Part shown: positions 1-5,784 of the stretch, one piece after another
Numbering within the stretch: position 1 is the stretch's first letter
Layout of the letters: each line of letters opens with the position of its first letter
Assembly: GCA_900548315.1 (NCBI GenBank)
Contig: URJU01000078.1
Location: forward strand, 1 to 9,629
From: an uncultured Coprococcus sp.
GTDB taxonomy: Bacteria; Bacillota; Clostridia; Lachnospirales; Lachnospiraceae
Length of the DNA: 9,629 nt
Direction: 5' to 3'
Position numbers and translations under genes: made by a program
Notes under the pieces: generated by a model
What the model was told of the DNA's origin: nothing
The model's input: only the letters and a program-made list of their open reading frames with translations
The model's database searches: none

Positions 1-1070
1 ATACGGAGCATATCACTCTGGCAGACATCGCGCTTTCCGCCGCCTGCTGCAATTCCTGATGCAAGAGCCACCGCTGTCTCCTCTGCGATTCCCACGTCGA
101 CAAACTGCTTTCCGGCCTCACGTCTCTTATCCTCTGTAAATCCTATAACTGTCGGTGTTCCCGCTGTGATGGCAACGACCTTTGGATCCTTCTTCATCTT
201 GTCAAGCAGGTAATCACAGGACACGCTTGAGTAGTACTCCTCGTCACTTTCAAATAACGATCTTCCTGTCTCTATGTCAAATGGTCCGCTGTAGTGCCAC
301 TGCTCCTTGTGCTCCTCGGCTGGGGCATACCCCTTTCCCTTGAGGGTTCTGATGTGGACCACAACAGGCTTCTTTGAATCCTTCACCTTCTGGAATGTGT
401 CTATGAGGGCTGCCACATCATTGCCTTCATGTACGTAATAATAATCAAGTCCCATGGCGCGGAACAGATTGCACTCTGCTGTTCCCTTAGTGTCTCTGAG
501 TAATCTGAGATTTGTATAGAGTCCTCCGTGGTTCTCGGCTATGGACATATCGTTGTCATTTACAACTATGATGAGATTGCCATCCAATTCTTTAGCGTAG
601 TCCAAGCCTTCAAGGGCCTCTCCTCCTGACAGGGAGCCGTCACCTATCACTGCTATCACATTGCCATCTGCCCCCTGGAGATCCCTTGCCTTTGCAAGGC
701 CTGCTGCAAGACTTATGGATGTTGAGGTATGTCCAACCGTAAAGAAATCATGCTCGCTCTCATGTGGGTTGCTGTAACCGGTTACATCATCATAGTTCTC
801 CTCATAGAGGTATGCATCCTTTCTTCCAGTGAGCATCTTGTGAGGATAGCTCTGGTGGGACACGTCATACACAATCTTATCCTTTGGTGATTCAAATACA
901 TAGTGAAGTGCTATGGTTGCCTCCACCATACCAAAGTTCGGTCCAAAATGTCCGCCGTGCTTGCTGGCTCTGACGAGCAATGCATGTCTCATTTCGTCTG
1001 CAAGTGTTCTCATCTCGTCTACTGTCAGTTTCTTTACATCCTGTGGTCCGTTAATATTTTCAATATACAT
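1..1070 (-). CDS. 1-deoxy-D-xylulose-5-phosphate synthase-like ThDP enzyme, N-terminal part (runs off left edge)
   Basis: Only the first 356 codons are in the window. The protein belongs to the transketolase/DXS superfamily. DXS condenses pyruvate with glyceraldehyde-3-phosphate to make DXP for isoprenoid, thiamine and pyridoxal synthesis. Visible motifs are GGHFGPNFG (39-47), DVSHQSYPHK (69-78) and LTGRKD (80-85), which match DXS closely. The ThDP/Mg motif is GDGSLSGGEALEGLD at 143-157 followed by VNDND at 170-174, and the start of the second domain has the catalytic-Glu motif DVGIAEE (325-331). The segment between the ThDP and pyrimidine domains is shorter than in classical DXS, so this looks like the short clostridial DXS-like clade whose true reaction is less certain. 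The start ATG (1068-1070) is preceded by AGGAGG at 1081-1086. It lies 114 bases behind the MerR gene and probably shares its transcript. The last ten codons (RDVCQSDMLR) do not resemble the conserved P-x-x-x-I/V-Y-S-T-F stretch expected after GGK; see findings. Confidence 0.85.
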   Translation of the reverse strand, partial: MYIENINGPQDVKKLTVDEMRTLADEMRHALLVRASKHGGHFGPNFGMVEATIALHYVFESPKDKIVYDVSHQSYPHKMLTGRKDAYLYEENYDDVTGYSNPHESEHDFFTVGHTSTSISLAAGLAKARDLQGADGNVIAVIGDGSLSGGEALEGLDYAKELDGNLIIVVNDNDMSIAENHGGLYTNLRLLRDTKGTAECNLFRAMGLDYYYVHEGNDVAALIDTFQKVKDSKKPVVVHIRTLKGKGYAPAEEHKEQWHYSGPFDIETGRSLFESDEEYYSSVSCDYLLDKMKKDPKVVAITAGTPTVIGFTEDKRREAGKQFVDVGIAEETAVALASGIAAGGGKRDVCQSDMLR

Positions 1071-1091
1071 TTTTATTTATCCTCCTGTTTT

Positions 1092-1137
1092 ACATAGTGC
1101 ATTACTGCTCATTAACATAGTGCATCACCGCTCGTTG
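1092..1137. repeat. Two-copy 23-bp tandem repeat between merR and the DXS-like gene
   Basis: Copies at 1092-1114 and 1115-1137 share the core ACATAGTGCAT and differ at four positions, all transitions. They lie just upstream of the DXS-like gene RBS, inside the presumed merR-dxs message. No function is evident; a duplicated regulatory or spacer segment is possible. Confidence 0.6.
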
Positions 1138-1184
1138 ATCTGCCTTTCTGTTTACATCCATACATGCTCCAGATTGTGCATCTG

Positions 1185-1580
1185 TCATTCACAATCGGTA
1201 ATTTCCCCGTCCCATACAAGCTTGCCGGTCTTCACGGCCTCCTCATATTTGGATATCTTGTAATGTAATCTCTCCATAGTGGTTTCGATCTGCTTTCTCT
1301 GCTCCTCAAGTTTCTCATACTGCTCCTTAAGGAGATCAAGCCTTGCGCCAAATGTAGCATCTCCCATCTGGAACAGTTTTACATACTCTATAAGTGCCTC
1401 TATCGGAACACCTGCATTTCTCATACACACAGTGTGCTCAACCCAGCTGACGTCCTTTTCCTGATAATCCCTGTTACCGTTAGCATTTCTAGCGACAGGA
1501 GGGATAAGTCCCACCCTCTCGTAATACCTGAGCGTATCAGCGGTGATACCAAACTTTTCACTTACCTCTTTGATAGTCAT
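1185..1580 (-). CDS. MerR-family regulator of the AdhR/NmlR (aldehyde/electrophile-sensing) type
   Basis: This 131-residue protein has the MerR layout. A winged HTH covers residues 1-70 (TIKEVSEKFGITADTLRYYE, then VGLIPP at 23-28 and NGNRDYQEKDV at 34-44), and a dimerising coiled coil covers about 80-118 (LLKEQYEKLEEQRKQIETTM). There is no C-terminal ligand domain. A Cys sits at residue 52 (HTVCMRNAG), the position of the redox/carbonyl-reactive Cys52 known in Bacillus AdhR and its NmlR relatives; the only other Cys is 130. It is therefore probably an activator responding to aldehydes, methylglyoxal or thiol stress; the effector is inferred. The start at 1580 has the RBS AGAGGTG (1587-1593). 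The promoter upstream carries an ideal MerR operator, implying autoregulation, and the DXS-like gene follows on the same strand. Confidence 0.88.
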   Translation of the reverse strand: MTIKEVSEKFGITADTLRYYERVGLIPPVARNANGNRDYQEKDVSWVEHTVCMRNAGVPIEALIEYVKLFQMGDATFGARLDLLKEQYEKLEEQRKQIETTMERLHYKISKYEEAVKTGKLVWDGEITDCE

Positions 1581-1641
1581 ATTTTCACCTCTTACTTATC
1601 TATGTACTTGAATATTTATAATAAACTTTTATCCTGTACTG

Positions 1642-1672
1642 AATATATCACTTGGAGCTCACTCCAAGTCAA
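1642..1672 (-). promoter_or_regulatory. MerR-type promoter/operator with 19-bp spacer
   Basis: On the minus strand, -35 TTGACT (1667-1672) and -10 TATATT (1642-1647) are separated by 19 bases, the over-long spacing typical of promoters activated by MerR proteins through DNA untwisting. Inside the spacer is a perfect dyad, ACTTGGAG (1650-1657) and CTCCAAGT (1662-1669), with a 4-base centre. It lies about 60 bases upstream of merR, so it very likely drives merR and the DXS-like gene. Confidence 0.9.
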
Positions 1673-1691
1673 CCCCCAATTTTCACCCCTT

Positions 1692-1750
1692 ATGGGGACG
1701 AAGGTGCCTGACCCCCTGGGGACGGAGGGGACGGAGGTACCTGTCCCCAT
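1692..1750. repeat. REP-like GC-rich palindromic repeat (GGGGAC...GTCCCC type)
   Basis: Two adjacent imperfect palindromes stand out from AT-richer surroundings. Unit 1 (about 1694-1715) begins GGGGACGAAGG and ends CTGACCCC. Unit 2 (about 1718-1748) begins GGGGACGG and ends with the perfect palindrome AGGTACCT followed by GTCCCC; its GGGGACGGA segment is internally doubled. Dispersed repeats of this pattern are common in clostridial genomes and resemble REP elements mobilised by Y1/IS200-like (RAYT) transposases. No transposase is present here. It lies about 20 bases upstream of the merR promoter -35. Confidence 0.7.
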
Positions 1751-1765
1751 ACAAGAACATAAAAT

Positions 1766-1796
1766 AGGCGGGCAACGTAGTTACCGCTGTCCGCCT
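1766..1796 (-). terminator. Probable terminator for the first XRE gene
   Basis: AGGCGGGCA (1766-1774) pairs with TGTCCGCCT (1788-1796), a 9-bp stem with one G-U pair. On the minus strand the hairpin is followed by TATTTTATG, a modest T-rich tract. It lies 30 bases past the XRE stop codon. Confidence 0.5.
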
Positions 1797-1826
1797 TTAT
1801 ATACATGAATATGTAAATTTTTTATG

Positions 1827-2081
1827 CTACGCACTGATTCCAACTGTCGAGCAGATGTTTACTGCAATGATATCATCTACCGTTACACCAAAGATGGCAG
1901 CTAGAATGATCAGGTTATCTACGGTTGGCATAGCCATACCTTTCTGCCACTTGTATATCGCATTTGGAGTGGCAAATCCAAATATATCCTGCAGATCCTT
2001 TACAGAAAGACCTGCATTCTGTCTAAGTTTCACAATATTTCTGCCTGTTCCTGTCATGTCAATTGTTGGTACATTACACAT
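1827..2081 (-). CDS. Small XRE-family HTH regulator (first of two paralogues)
   Basis: The 84-residue protein is almost entirely one Cro/C1-type HTH. TGRNIVKLRQNAGLSVKDLQ (12-31) gives helices 1-2, DIFGFATPNAIYKWQKG (32-48) gives the recognition helix region with its conserved IYKWQ, and PTVDNLIILAAIFGVTVDDII (52-72) completes the fold. This IDMxxTGxNIxxLR...IYKWQ...VDxI pattern defines a small single-domain regulator family frequent in gut Firmicutes; targets are unknown. The ATG (2079-2081) has a strong RBS, AGGAGGG (2089-2095). A 38-codon ORF ends 8 bases inside the gene, so translation is probably coupled. The second gene at 7719-8024 encodes a clear paralogue. Confidence 0.85.
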   Translation of the reverse strand: MCNVPTIDMTGTGRNIVKLRQNAGLSVKDLQDIFGFATPNAIYKWQKGMAMPTVDNLIILAAIFGVTVDDIIAVNICSTVGISA

Positions 2082-2190
2082 AATACTTCCCTCCTAAAAT
2101 TCCCATCTCATCTGCATTGTTAAAATTGTGGACCGCGCAGAGCGCATCCCCTGGCGCCCCTAACGATCCGACACATACAATCTCTGCCAT
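2074..2190 (-). CDS. Small ORF (38 aa) overlapping the start of the first XRE gene
   Basis: The ORF begins at ATG 2188-2190 behind a purine-rich AAAGAAAGGG and runs 38 codons to TAA at 2074-2076, overlapping the XRE start by 8 bases, so XRE initiation may be coupled to its translation. The peptide begins MAEIVCVGSLGAPGD, contains LCAVHNFNNADEMG and ends GGKYYV; the last residues are encoded by the XRE ribosome binding site itself. I recognise no family. It has no membrane segment or clear signal peptide. It could be a leader peptide, a partner peptide of the regulator, or chance; the RBS and overlap support it, but its length alone does not exclude chance. Confidence 0.45.
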   Translation of the reverse strand: MAEIVCVGSLGAPGDALCAVHNFNNADEMGILGGKYYV

Positions 2191-2259
2191 GTCTATCCCT
2201 TTCTTTTATCTCTAAGTTCTGGCAGATTTCTTCTTCACAAAGACGAGTTCAAAACACGA

Positions 2260-2316
2260 AAAAAACGCCCATCCACATGAATACTTCTATAATACTCACA
2301 TAGATGGACGTTTTTT
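2260..2316. terminator. Long bidirectional terminator-like hairpin
   Basis: The 25-base arms at 2260-2284 and 2292-2316 pair over their whole length on the minus-strand RNA if G-U wobbles are allowed, with a 7-base loop. Outer arms are runs of A and T, giving a T-tract on either strand. Only minus-strand genes flank it, so it most likely ends transcripts arriving from 2411-3530 and insulates the small ORF/XRE pair. The many G-U pairs make the fold strong on the minus-strand RNA but poor on the plus-strand RNA. Confidence 0.65.
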
Positions 2317-2688
2317 GTACATCATGATTCCAATCTATTAATGCTGATAGATCTGGCTGATCTCAGTCTATCGAAACCTATTTAATCTGTTATGTATTTG
2401 CTCAGATCTTTCAGGTCAGCATATTTGCATGATCATGTTCCGTACGCTCTCGCCCTGTACCATATGAGTACATATGTTCACGCAGCCTATCATCTGTATG
2501 TAAAATATTCCCTGCCACATCACTATTAAACTTTCGTGTTGTGCATTTAGCGAAAACTATACTTGACATGATTCTTTCCTTTCCTGACTATCCCTTCCGG
2601 GTTCCTTTTCCTAAGTCATTTTTTATTGGTGTGTCCTGATTTTCTTCTTTTATTTGACCACCTAAACTGTACTCTACCACAAATATAA
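2317..2688. other. Gene-poor stretch between the long hairpin and the DUF4186 gene
   Basis: Apart from the possible 52-codon ORF at 2411-2569, I see no convincing gene here on either strand. An imperfect inverted repeat lies at 2346-2372 (GATAGA...TCTATC) without a T-tract. The sequence is AT-rich and could hold remnants or a long 3' untranslated region. Confidence 0.4.
2411..2569 (-). CDS. Possible small ORF (52 aa), unknown
   Basis: An ATG at 2567-2569 is preceded by AGGAAAGGAAAG about 4 bases upstream, a plausible RBS. The reading frame is open for 52 codons to TGA (2411-2413). The product starts MSSIVFAKCTTRKF and has a charged middle (HTDDRLREH) and a histidine-rich end (TEHDHANM). It has no transmembrane segment or recognised domain. 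It lies about 120 bases downstream of the DUF4186 gene on the same strand and before the long hairpin, so it could be the last cistron of that transcript. A frame of this length can occur by chance. Confidence 0.3.
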   Translation of the reverse strand: MSSIVFAKCTTRKFNSDVAGNILHTDDRLREHMYSYGTGRERTEHDHANMLT

Positions 2689-3111
2689 TTATTTGTCATT
2701 ACACCGCTGGTATAAAATTATTTTATCCCCGGCTGCTTCAAGCTCCCTCTCTATCCAGGTCATGATAACATCCACCAGATACTCCTGCTGTCTTGGACCA
2801 AGCTCCACTCCCGGGGCAAATGTATGCCACTTACGTATGCATTCCCGGCAGCATGTAGCCGTCGCATGCTGTGCCACAAATACCGGATGTCCCCGCATGG
2901 GAGTCTGCTTTCCATCATTTGGTATGAATGCCGGAGCTCCCCTCTGCGCTATGAAATCCCGTGCATGCTGTCTTATGGTATCCAGCCCCTTTTCATGTAT
3001 ATAATCGATATCTTTCTGTGTCAAATGAAATCCACTGCGAAATTTCGACCTTCCCAGACGTTCAAAAAGCCAGGCGTACCATTCTTCCTTTGTCAACCCT
3101 ATCATCTCCAT
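2689..3111 (-). CDS. DUF4186-family protein
   Basis: The 140-residue protein matches the DUF4186 family as I know it: LFERLGRSKFRSGFHL (15-30), IHEKGLDTIRQHARDFIAQR (38-57), NDGKQTPMRGHPVFVAQHAT (65-84), then CCRECIRKWH (87-96) and a helix ending VIMTWIERELE (115-125). His75, His82, Cys87, Cys88, Cys91 and His96 are clustered and look like possible metal ligands; this is inference, and the family has no established reaction that I know of. The length is normal and the protein is probably cytosolic. The ATG at 3109-3111 has no good RBS; the nearby in-frame Met3 is no better, so translation may depend on the upstream VOC gene, whose stop is 35 bases away. Confidence 0.82.
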   Translation of the reverse strand: MEMIGLTKEEWYAWLFERLGRSKFRSGFHLTQKDIDYIHEKGLDTIRQHARDFIAQRGAPAFIPNDGKQTPMRGHPVFVAQHATATCCRECIRKWHTFAPGVELGPRQQEYLVDVIMTWIERELEAAGDKIILYQRCNDK

Positions 3112-3146
3112 GTAATTCTATAGCAGAAAGTCTCTACTACTCTTCA

Positions 3147-3530
3147 TCATTTCTCACAGAAAAATTCTATCTCCTCGCCAAGCGGTCCTCGGCAGAACGC
3201 GATCCTTGCCGGAAACTTTGGATCCGACTGGATCTCTATGTCCTTTGGCTCCACAAACACCTCATATCCTGCCTTTCTCACTGCCGAAACACAGGCATCC
3301 ACATCCTCTGCAGCAAATGCAAAATGTCTTATATTTCCCTGCGGAAGCGGTGACTCACCATCCTCAAACACCTCGATGATGCCATCTCCAGTGTCAAACA
3401 TGATCCCGCCATCCCATTTTCTCGCAACTGAAAGTCCCAATATATCACCATAAAACTCTGCTACATTCTTATACTCTTCGCTGCTGCAGCACTTAAGTGC
3501 CACATGATGTATTCCTTTTATAAGTGCCAT
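3147..3530 (-). CDS. VOC-superfamily (glyoxalase/bleomycin-resistance fold) protein
   Basis: The 127-residue protein has two beta-alpha-beta-beta-beta repeats. The first is IHHVAL (7-12), AEFYGDILGL (24-33) and GIIEVFE (50-56). The second is IRHFAFAAEDVDA (67-79), VRKAGYEV (84-91) and GPLGEEIEFF (115-124). The usual VOC metal positions appear filled: His9, Glu53, His69 and Glu122, so it is probably a metal enzyme such as a lactoylglutathione-lyase-like or dioxygenase-like protein, substrate unknown. The start at 3530 has the RBS AAGGAGG (3539-3545). It is first in a likely two-gene unit with the DUF4186 gene and divergent from the serpin gene. Confidence 0.88.
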   Translation of the reverse strand: MALIKGIHHVALKCCSSEEYKNVAEFYGDILGLSVARKWDGGIMFDTGDGIIEVFEDGESPLPQGNIRHFAFAAEDVDACVSAVRKAGYEVFVEPKDIEIQSDPKFPARIAFCRGPLGEEIEFFCEK

Positions 3531-3584
3531 CGTATTGCCTCCTTATGAAAACTGATTCTAAAAGCTGATTGAACCTTTATGATT

Positions 3585-3613
3585 AATATATATCTAATCC
3601 GTGCATTTTCCAA
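3585..3613 (-). promoter_or_regulatory. Candidate sigma-A promoter for the VOC-DUF4186 unit
   Basis: On the minus strand, TTGGAA (3608-3613) and TATATT (3585-3590) are 17 bases apart, about 55 bases upstream of the VOC start codon. One -35 mismatch pair and one -10 mismatch relative to consensus. The spacing and position fit well. Confidence 0.55.
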
Positions 3614-3711
3614 GTTCATTGTTCACTATCTCACGAATCTCATATAAAAACCTCTCATATAAAAATTTGTTGAAAAAGTCCACAAAAAAGCTCTTGCTAC
3701 TCGTATATATA

Positions 3712-3740
3712 TTGAGAGTTAACGATATACCAGTTACAAT
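3712..3740 (+). promoter_or_regulatory. Candidate sigma-A promoter for the serpin gene
   Basis: TTGAGA (3712-3717) and TACAAT (3735-3740) are separated by exactly 17 bases, 48 bases before the serpin ATG. Upstream, 3639-3665 holds two direct copies of CTCATATAAAAA 15 bases apart, which could act as an AT-rich UP-like region; this is speculative. Confidence 0.6.
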
Positions 3741-3788
3741 AAATCATCGGGACGATACGATGGGCTTTACAATAAGGAGGTTTCAACT

Positions 3789-5084
3789 ATGAAAAAACGA
3801 ATAACAACATTACTACTCAGCGCCTGTATGTGTGCAGGTCTTGCCGGCTGCGGCACAAATACACCGGGGAATAATCCCGGTCACACCAAAACTGATTCGT
3901 CGGTCACTTCCCTCACTGACAACATCACTGTGACTTCGGTCAAAACGGATATAACATCATTTAACCAGCTAAAGAACGGAATCAATGAATTCTCTATGAA
4001 TATGTATTCTGCTCTTCCTGCTGATAAGAACATATTTTACTCGCCTTACAGCATTGCAAGTGCACTGTCCATGCTGGATGTAGGTGCAGACGGCGCAACA
4101 AAAAAAGAGCTCGAAAATGCTCTCGGCATAACAGACCTTGACGAGTGGAATGATGAGATGAAGGCATATCTGTCAAAGGACTGGTCACAGAATACATTTG
4201 TCAACACAGCAAATTCAGTATGGATGAACAAGGATACATCCTGGTCAGCTGACATAGAAAAGGATTTCCTTACACCTGCCAAAGATTACTACTCAGGTGA
4301 GGTGTATGAAGCAGACTTCAACGGTCAGCCGGACAAAGTTGTACAGAATGTCAACAAGTGGGTCAGCACAAACACTAACAAGATGATTCCTGAAATCTTA
4401 AAGGAGATTCCTGGTGGAACCGTGATGATGCTTATAAACGCAGTTTATTTCGAGGGGAAATGGGATACTCCTTTTATCGAGGATAAAACTTTTCAGAGCA
4501 GCTTCTACGGAACCGACAAGGAAAGCGTTGTTGATATGATGCATCTCTACGGTGAGCACTTCACATACATGGACAACGGTGAGATCAAAGGAATCACTCT
4601 TCCATACGACGGCGACAATGTTGTCATGAAGGTGTTCATGCCAACCGCCGATGACGGAGACATAAATGAACTCTTTGACAAACTAAGCAACGAAGAAAAA
4701 CAGAAGCTCATCGACTCTCTGGATAATGCCAACAACGTAGAGATCGATACACTCCAGCTCCCAAAATTCACAGATGAGCAGAGCATCGACGGTCTTGACG
4801 ACATTCTGAAAAACATGGGAATCCAGTCGGCATATTCGGAGAGTGCTGACCTCTCCAAGATCGCCGATGGCATAGCCGTTTCATCAGTCAACCACAGGGC
4901 AAAGGTTATCGTGGATGAGAACGGAACCAAGGCCGCAGCAGAGACAGACATCATGGTCAAGGAAACAGCAATGATGCCAAGTGAGGAAACATATAACTTT
5001 ATTGTGGACAAGCCATTTGTGTATGTGATTGAAGATCAGAGCACTGGCATGATCCTGTTCATGGGCAGGGTAAACTCATTATAA
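3789..5084 (+). CDS. Serpin-family protease inhibitor, lipoprotein
   Basis: The 431-residue protein starts with a lipoprotein signal: Lys-rich n-region (2-4), hydrophobic core and lipobox LAGC, with lipidated Cys21. A Thr/Ser/Asn-rich linker (22-55) probably lifts the domain off the membrane. The serpin domain (about 58-431) shows NIFYSPYSIASALSMLDVGA (81-100), FVNTANSVWMN (137-147), INAVYFEGKWDTPF (216-229), VSSVNHRAKVIVDENGTKAA (364-383) and DKPFVYVIED (407-416). The hinge ENGTKAAAETD (377-387) has the small residues of inhibitory serpins, so it likely traps a serine or cysteine protease outside the cell. Counting Gly379 as P15 puts P1 at Thr393, but the loop to KPF is five residues longer than in alpha-1-antitrypsin, so P1 is uncertain. 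RBS AAGGAGG lies at 3774-3780. It forms a single-gene unit. Confidence 0.95.
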   Translation: MKKRITTLLLSACMCAGLAGCGTNTPGNNPGHTKTDSSVTSLTDNITVTSVKTDITSFNQLKNGINEFSMNMYSALPADKNIFYSPYSIASALSMLDVGADGATKKELENALGITDLDEWNDEMKAYLSKDWSQNTFVNTANSVWMNKDTSWSADIEKDFLTPAKDYYSGEVYEADFNGQPDKVVQNVNKWVSTNTNKMIPEILKEIPGGTVMMLINAVYFEGKWDTPFIEDKTFQSSFYGTDKESVVDMMHLYGEHFTYMDNGEIKGITLPYDGDNVVMKVFMPTADDGDINELFDKLSNEEKQKLIDSLDNANNVEIDTLQLPKFTDEQSIDGLDDILKNMGIQSAYSESADLSKIADGIAVSSVNHRAKVIVDENGTKAAAETDIMVKETAMMPSEETYNFIVDKPFVYVIEDQSTGMILFMGRVNSL

Positions 5085-5198
5085 TCTCATATCACGGTCA
5101 GAAATGATGTCAAAATCGGCAAGCTTTTGAATACACAGCTATCTACATGCATAGTCCTGCCGAGTTTAAAAAGTAGGATTGTAAAGTGCGTAATTATT

Positions 5199-5246
5199 AA
5201 AGGACAGAACCCACCAGCTTTCGCTGAAAAGTTCTGTCCTTTTTTA
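5199..5246 (+). terminator. Strong intrinsic terminator after the serpin gene (probably bidirectional)
   Basis: A perfect 12-bp stem (AAAGGACAGAAC at 5199-5210 with GTTCTGTCCTTT at 5231-5242), with a small inner CAGC/GCTG stem, is followed on the plus strand by a run of T to 5245. It ends the serpin transcript. It also lies just past the Hpt stop codon on the opposite strand, with a weaker T-tract there. Confidence 0.88.
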
Positions 5247-5254
5247 TAGGTCCA

Positions 5255-5767
5255 CTATTCCGACTTTCTCTCTGAATTCTCATTTGATTCTGTCGTGTCA
5301 CCTGTTTCTCTGAGATTCTTCTCTCGTATATACTGTATCACTCCATGACACCAGTCAAGTACGGCAGAATACGAATCCATCACTCCCCCATGCATTGTGT
5401 GAACACTGTCCAGATCATGTTCCTTGACTGCAGTCTCAAGTGTCTGTGCTTCGTCGCCAAGTTCCATTGCACCTATGGTCCTGGAAGTACTCTTAACTGT
5501 ATGTATCAATATCCTGTATCCATCCCAGTCCTGTTCATCATATGCTTTCTGTATCTCTGTGCGCTTGTCGTCAGCTGCATACATAGATATGATCTCTTTC
5601 CAAAAATCTTCACTACCCCCGCAGTATGTAAGACCCTTCTCACGATCAATATAAACGTCACTTGAAGATTCCTGTTGTTTCAGGTTGCAGGCATTTTTCT
5701 GAACTTCATCCTCAGGCACCTCCAGCTGCATCGTTTTGCTTTTCTCCACAGTCATCCCCCCATCCAT
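5255..5767 (-). CDS. Hpt-domain phosphotransfer protein
   Basis: The 170-residue protein has a four-helix Hpt domain around residues 50-145. The phospho-acceptor motif is LIHTVKSTSRTIGAMELGD (87-105), with His89 as the phosphorylated residue and Lys92/Ser93/Ser95 matching the HxLKSxSxxxGA consensus; V replaces the usual L. FWKEIISMYAAD (55-66) is the preceding helix typical of Hpt domains. The N-terminal 45 and C-terminal 20 residues are polar and probably disordered. It has no kinase or receiver domain. It lies 17 bases behind the Cache-HD-GYP-REC gene, so it is co-transcribed and is probably the phosphate donor or sink for that protein's receiver. The ATG at 5767 has no clear RBS; Met5 sits right after a GGGGGG run, too close for an ideal site, so coupled translation is likely and the exact start is uncertain. 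Confidence 0.85.
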   Translation of the reverse strand: MDGGMTVEKSKTMQLEVPEDEVQKNACNLKQQESSSDVYIDREKGLTYCGGSEDFWKEIISMYAADDKRTEIQKAYDEQDWDGYRILIHTVKSTSRTIGAMELGDEAQTLETAVKEHDLDSVHTMHGGVMDSYSAVLDWCHGVIQYIREKNLRETGDTTESNENSERKSE

Positions 5768-5784
5768 TCAATATCTATATGCCA

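Noticed and set aside
913..1263. Plus-strand ORF of 116 codons
   Set aside because: It lies antisense to the DXS-like gene and the end of merR, has no RBS and gives a low-complexity Ser/Ile/Cys-rich product typical of a shadow frame.
1434..1808. Plus-strand ORF of 124 codons
   Set aside because: It is antisense to merR and crosses the merR promoter, REP repeat and terminator; no family resemblance.
2346..2372. Inverted repeat GATAGA...TCTATC as a terminator
   Set aside because: The stem is short and bulged and there is no T-tract on either strand.
3601..3792. Plus-strand ORF of 63 codons ahead of the serpin
   Set aside because: It spans the serpin promoter and RBS and overlaps the serpin start; the Lys/Leu-rich product matches nothing and no RBS precedes it.
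5115..5166. Inverted repeat TCGGCA...TGCCGA downstream of the serpin
   Set aside because: Only a 6-bp stem with a loop of more than 30 bases; the strong hairpin at 5199-5242 better explains termination.
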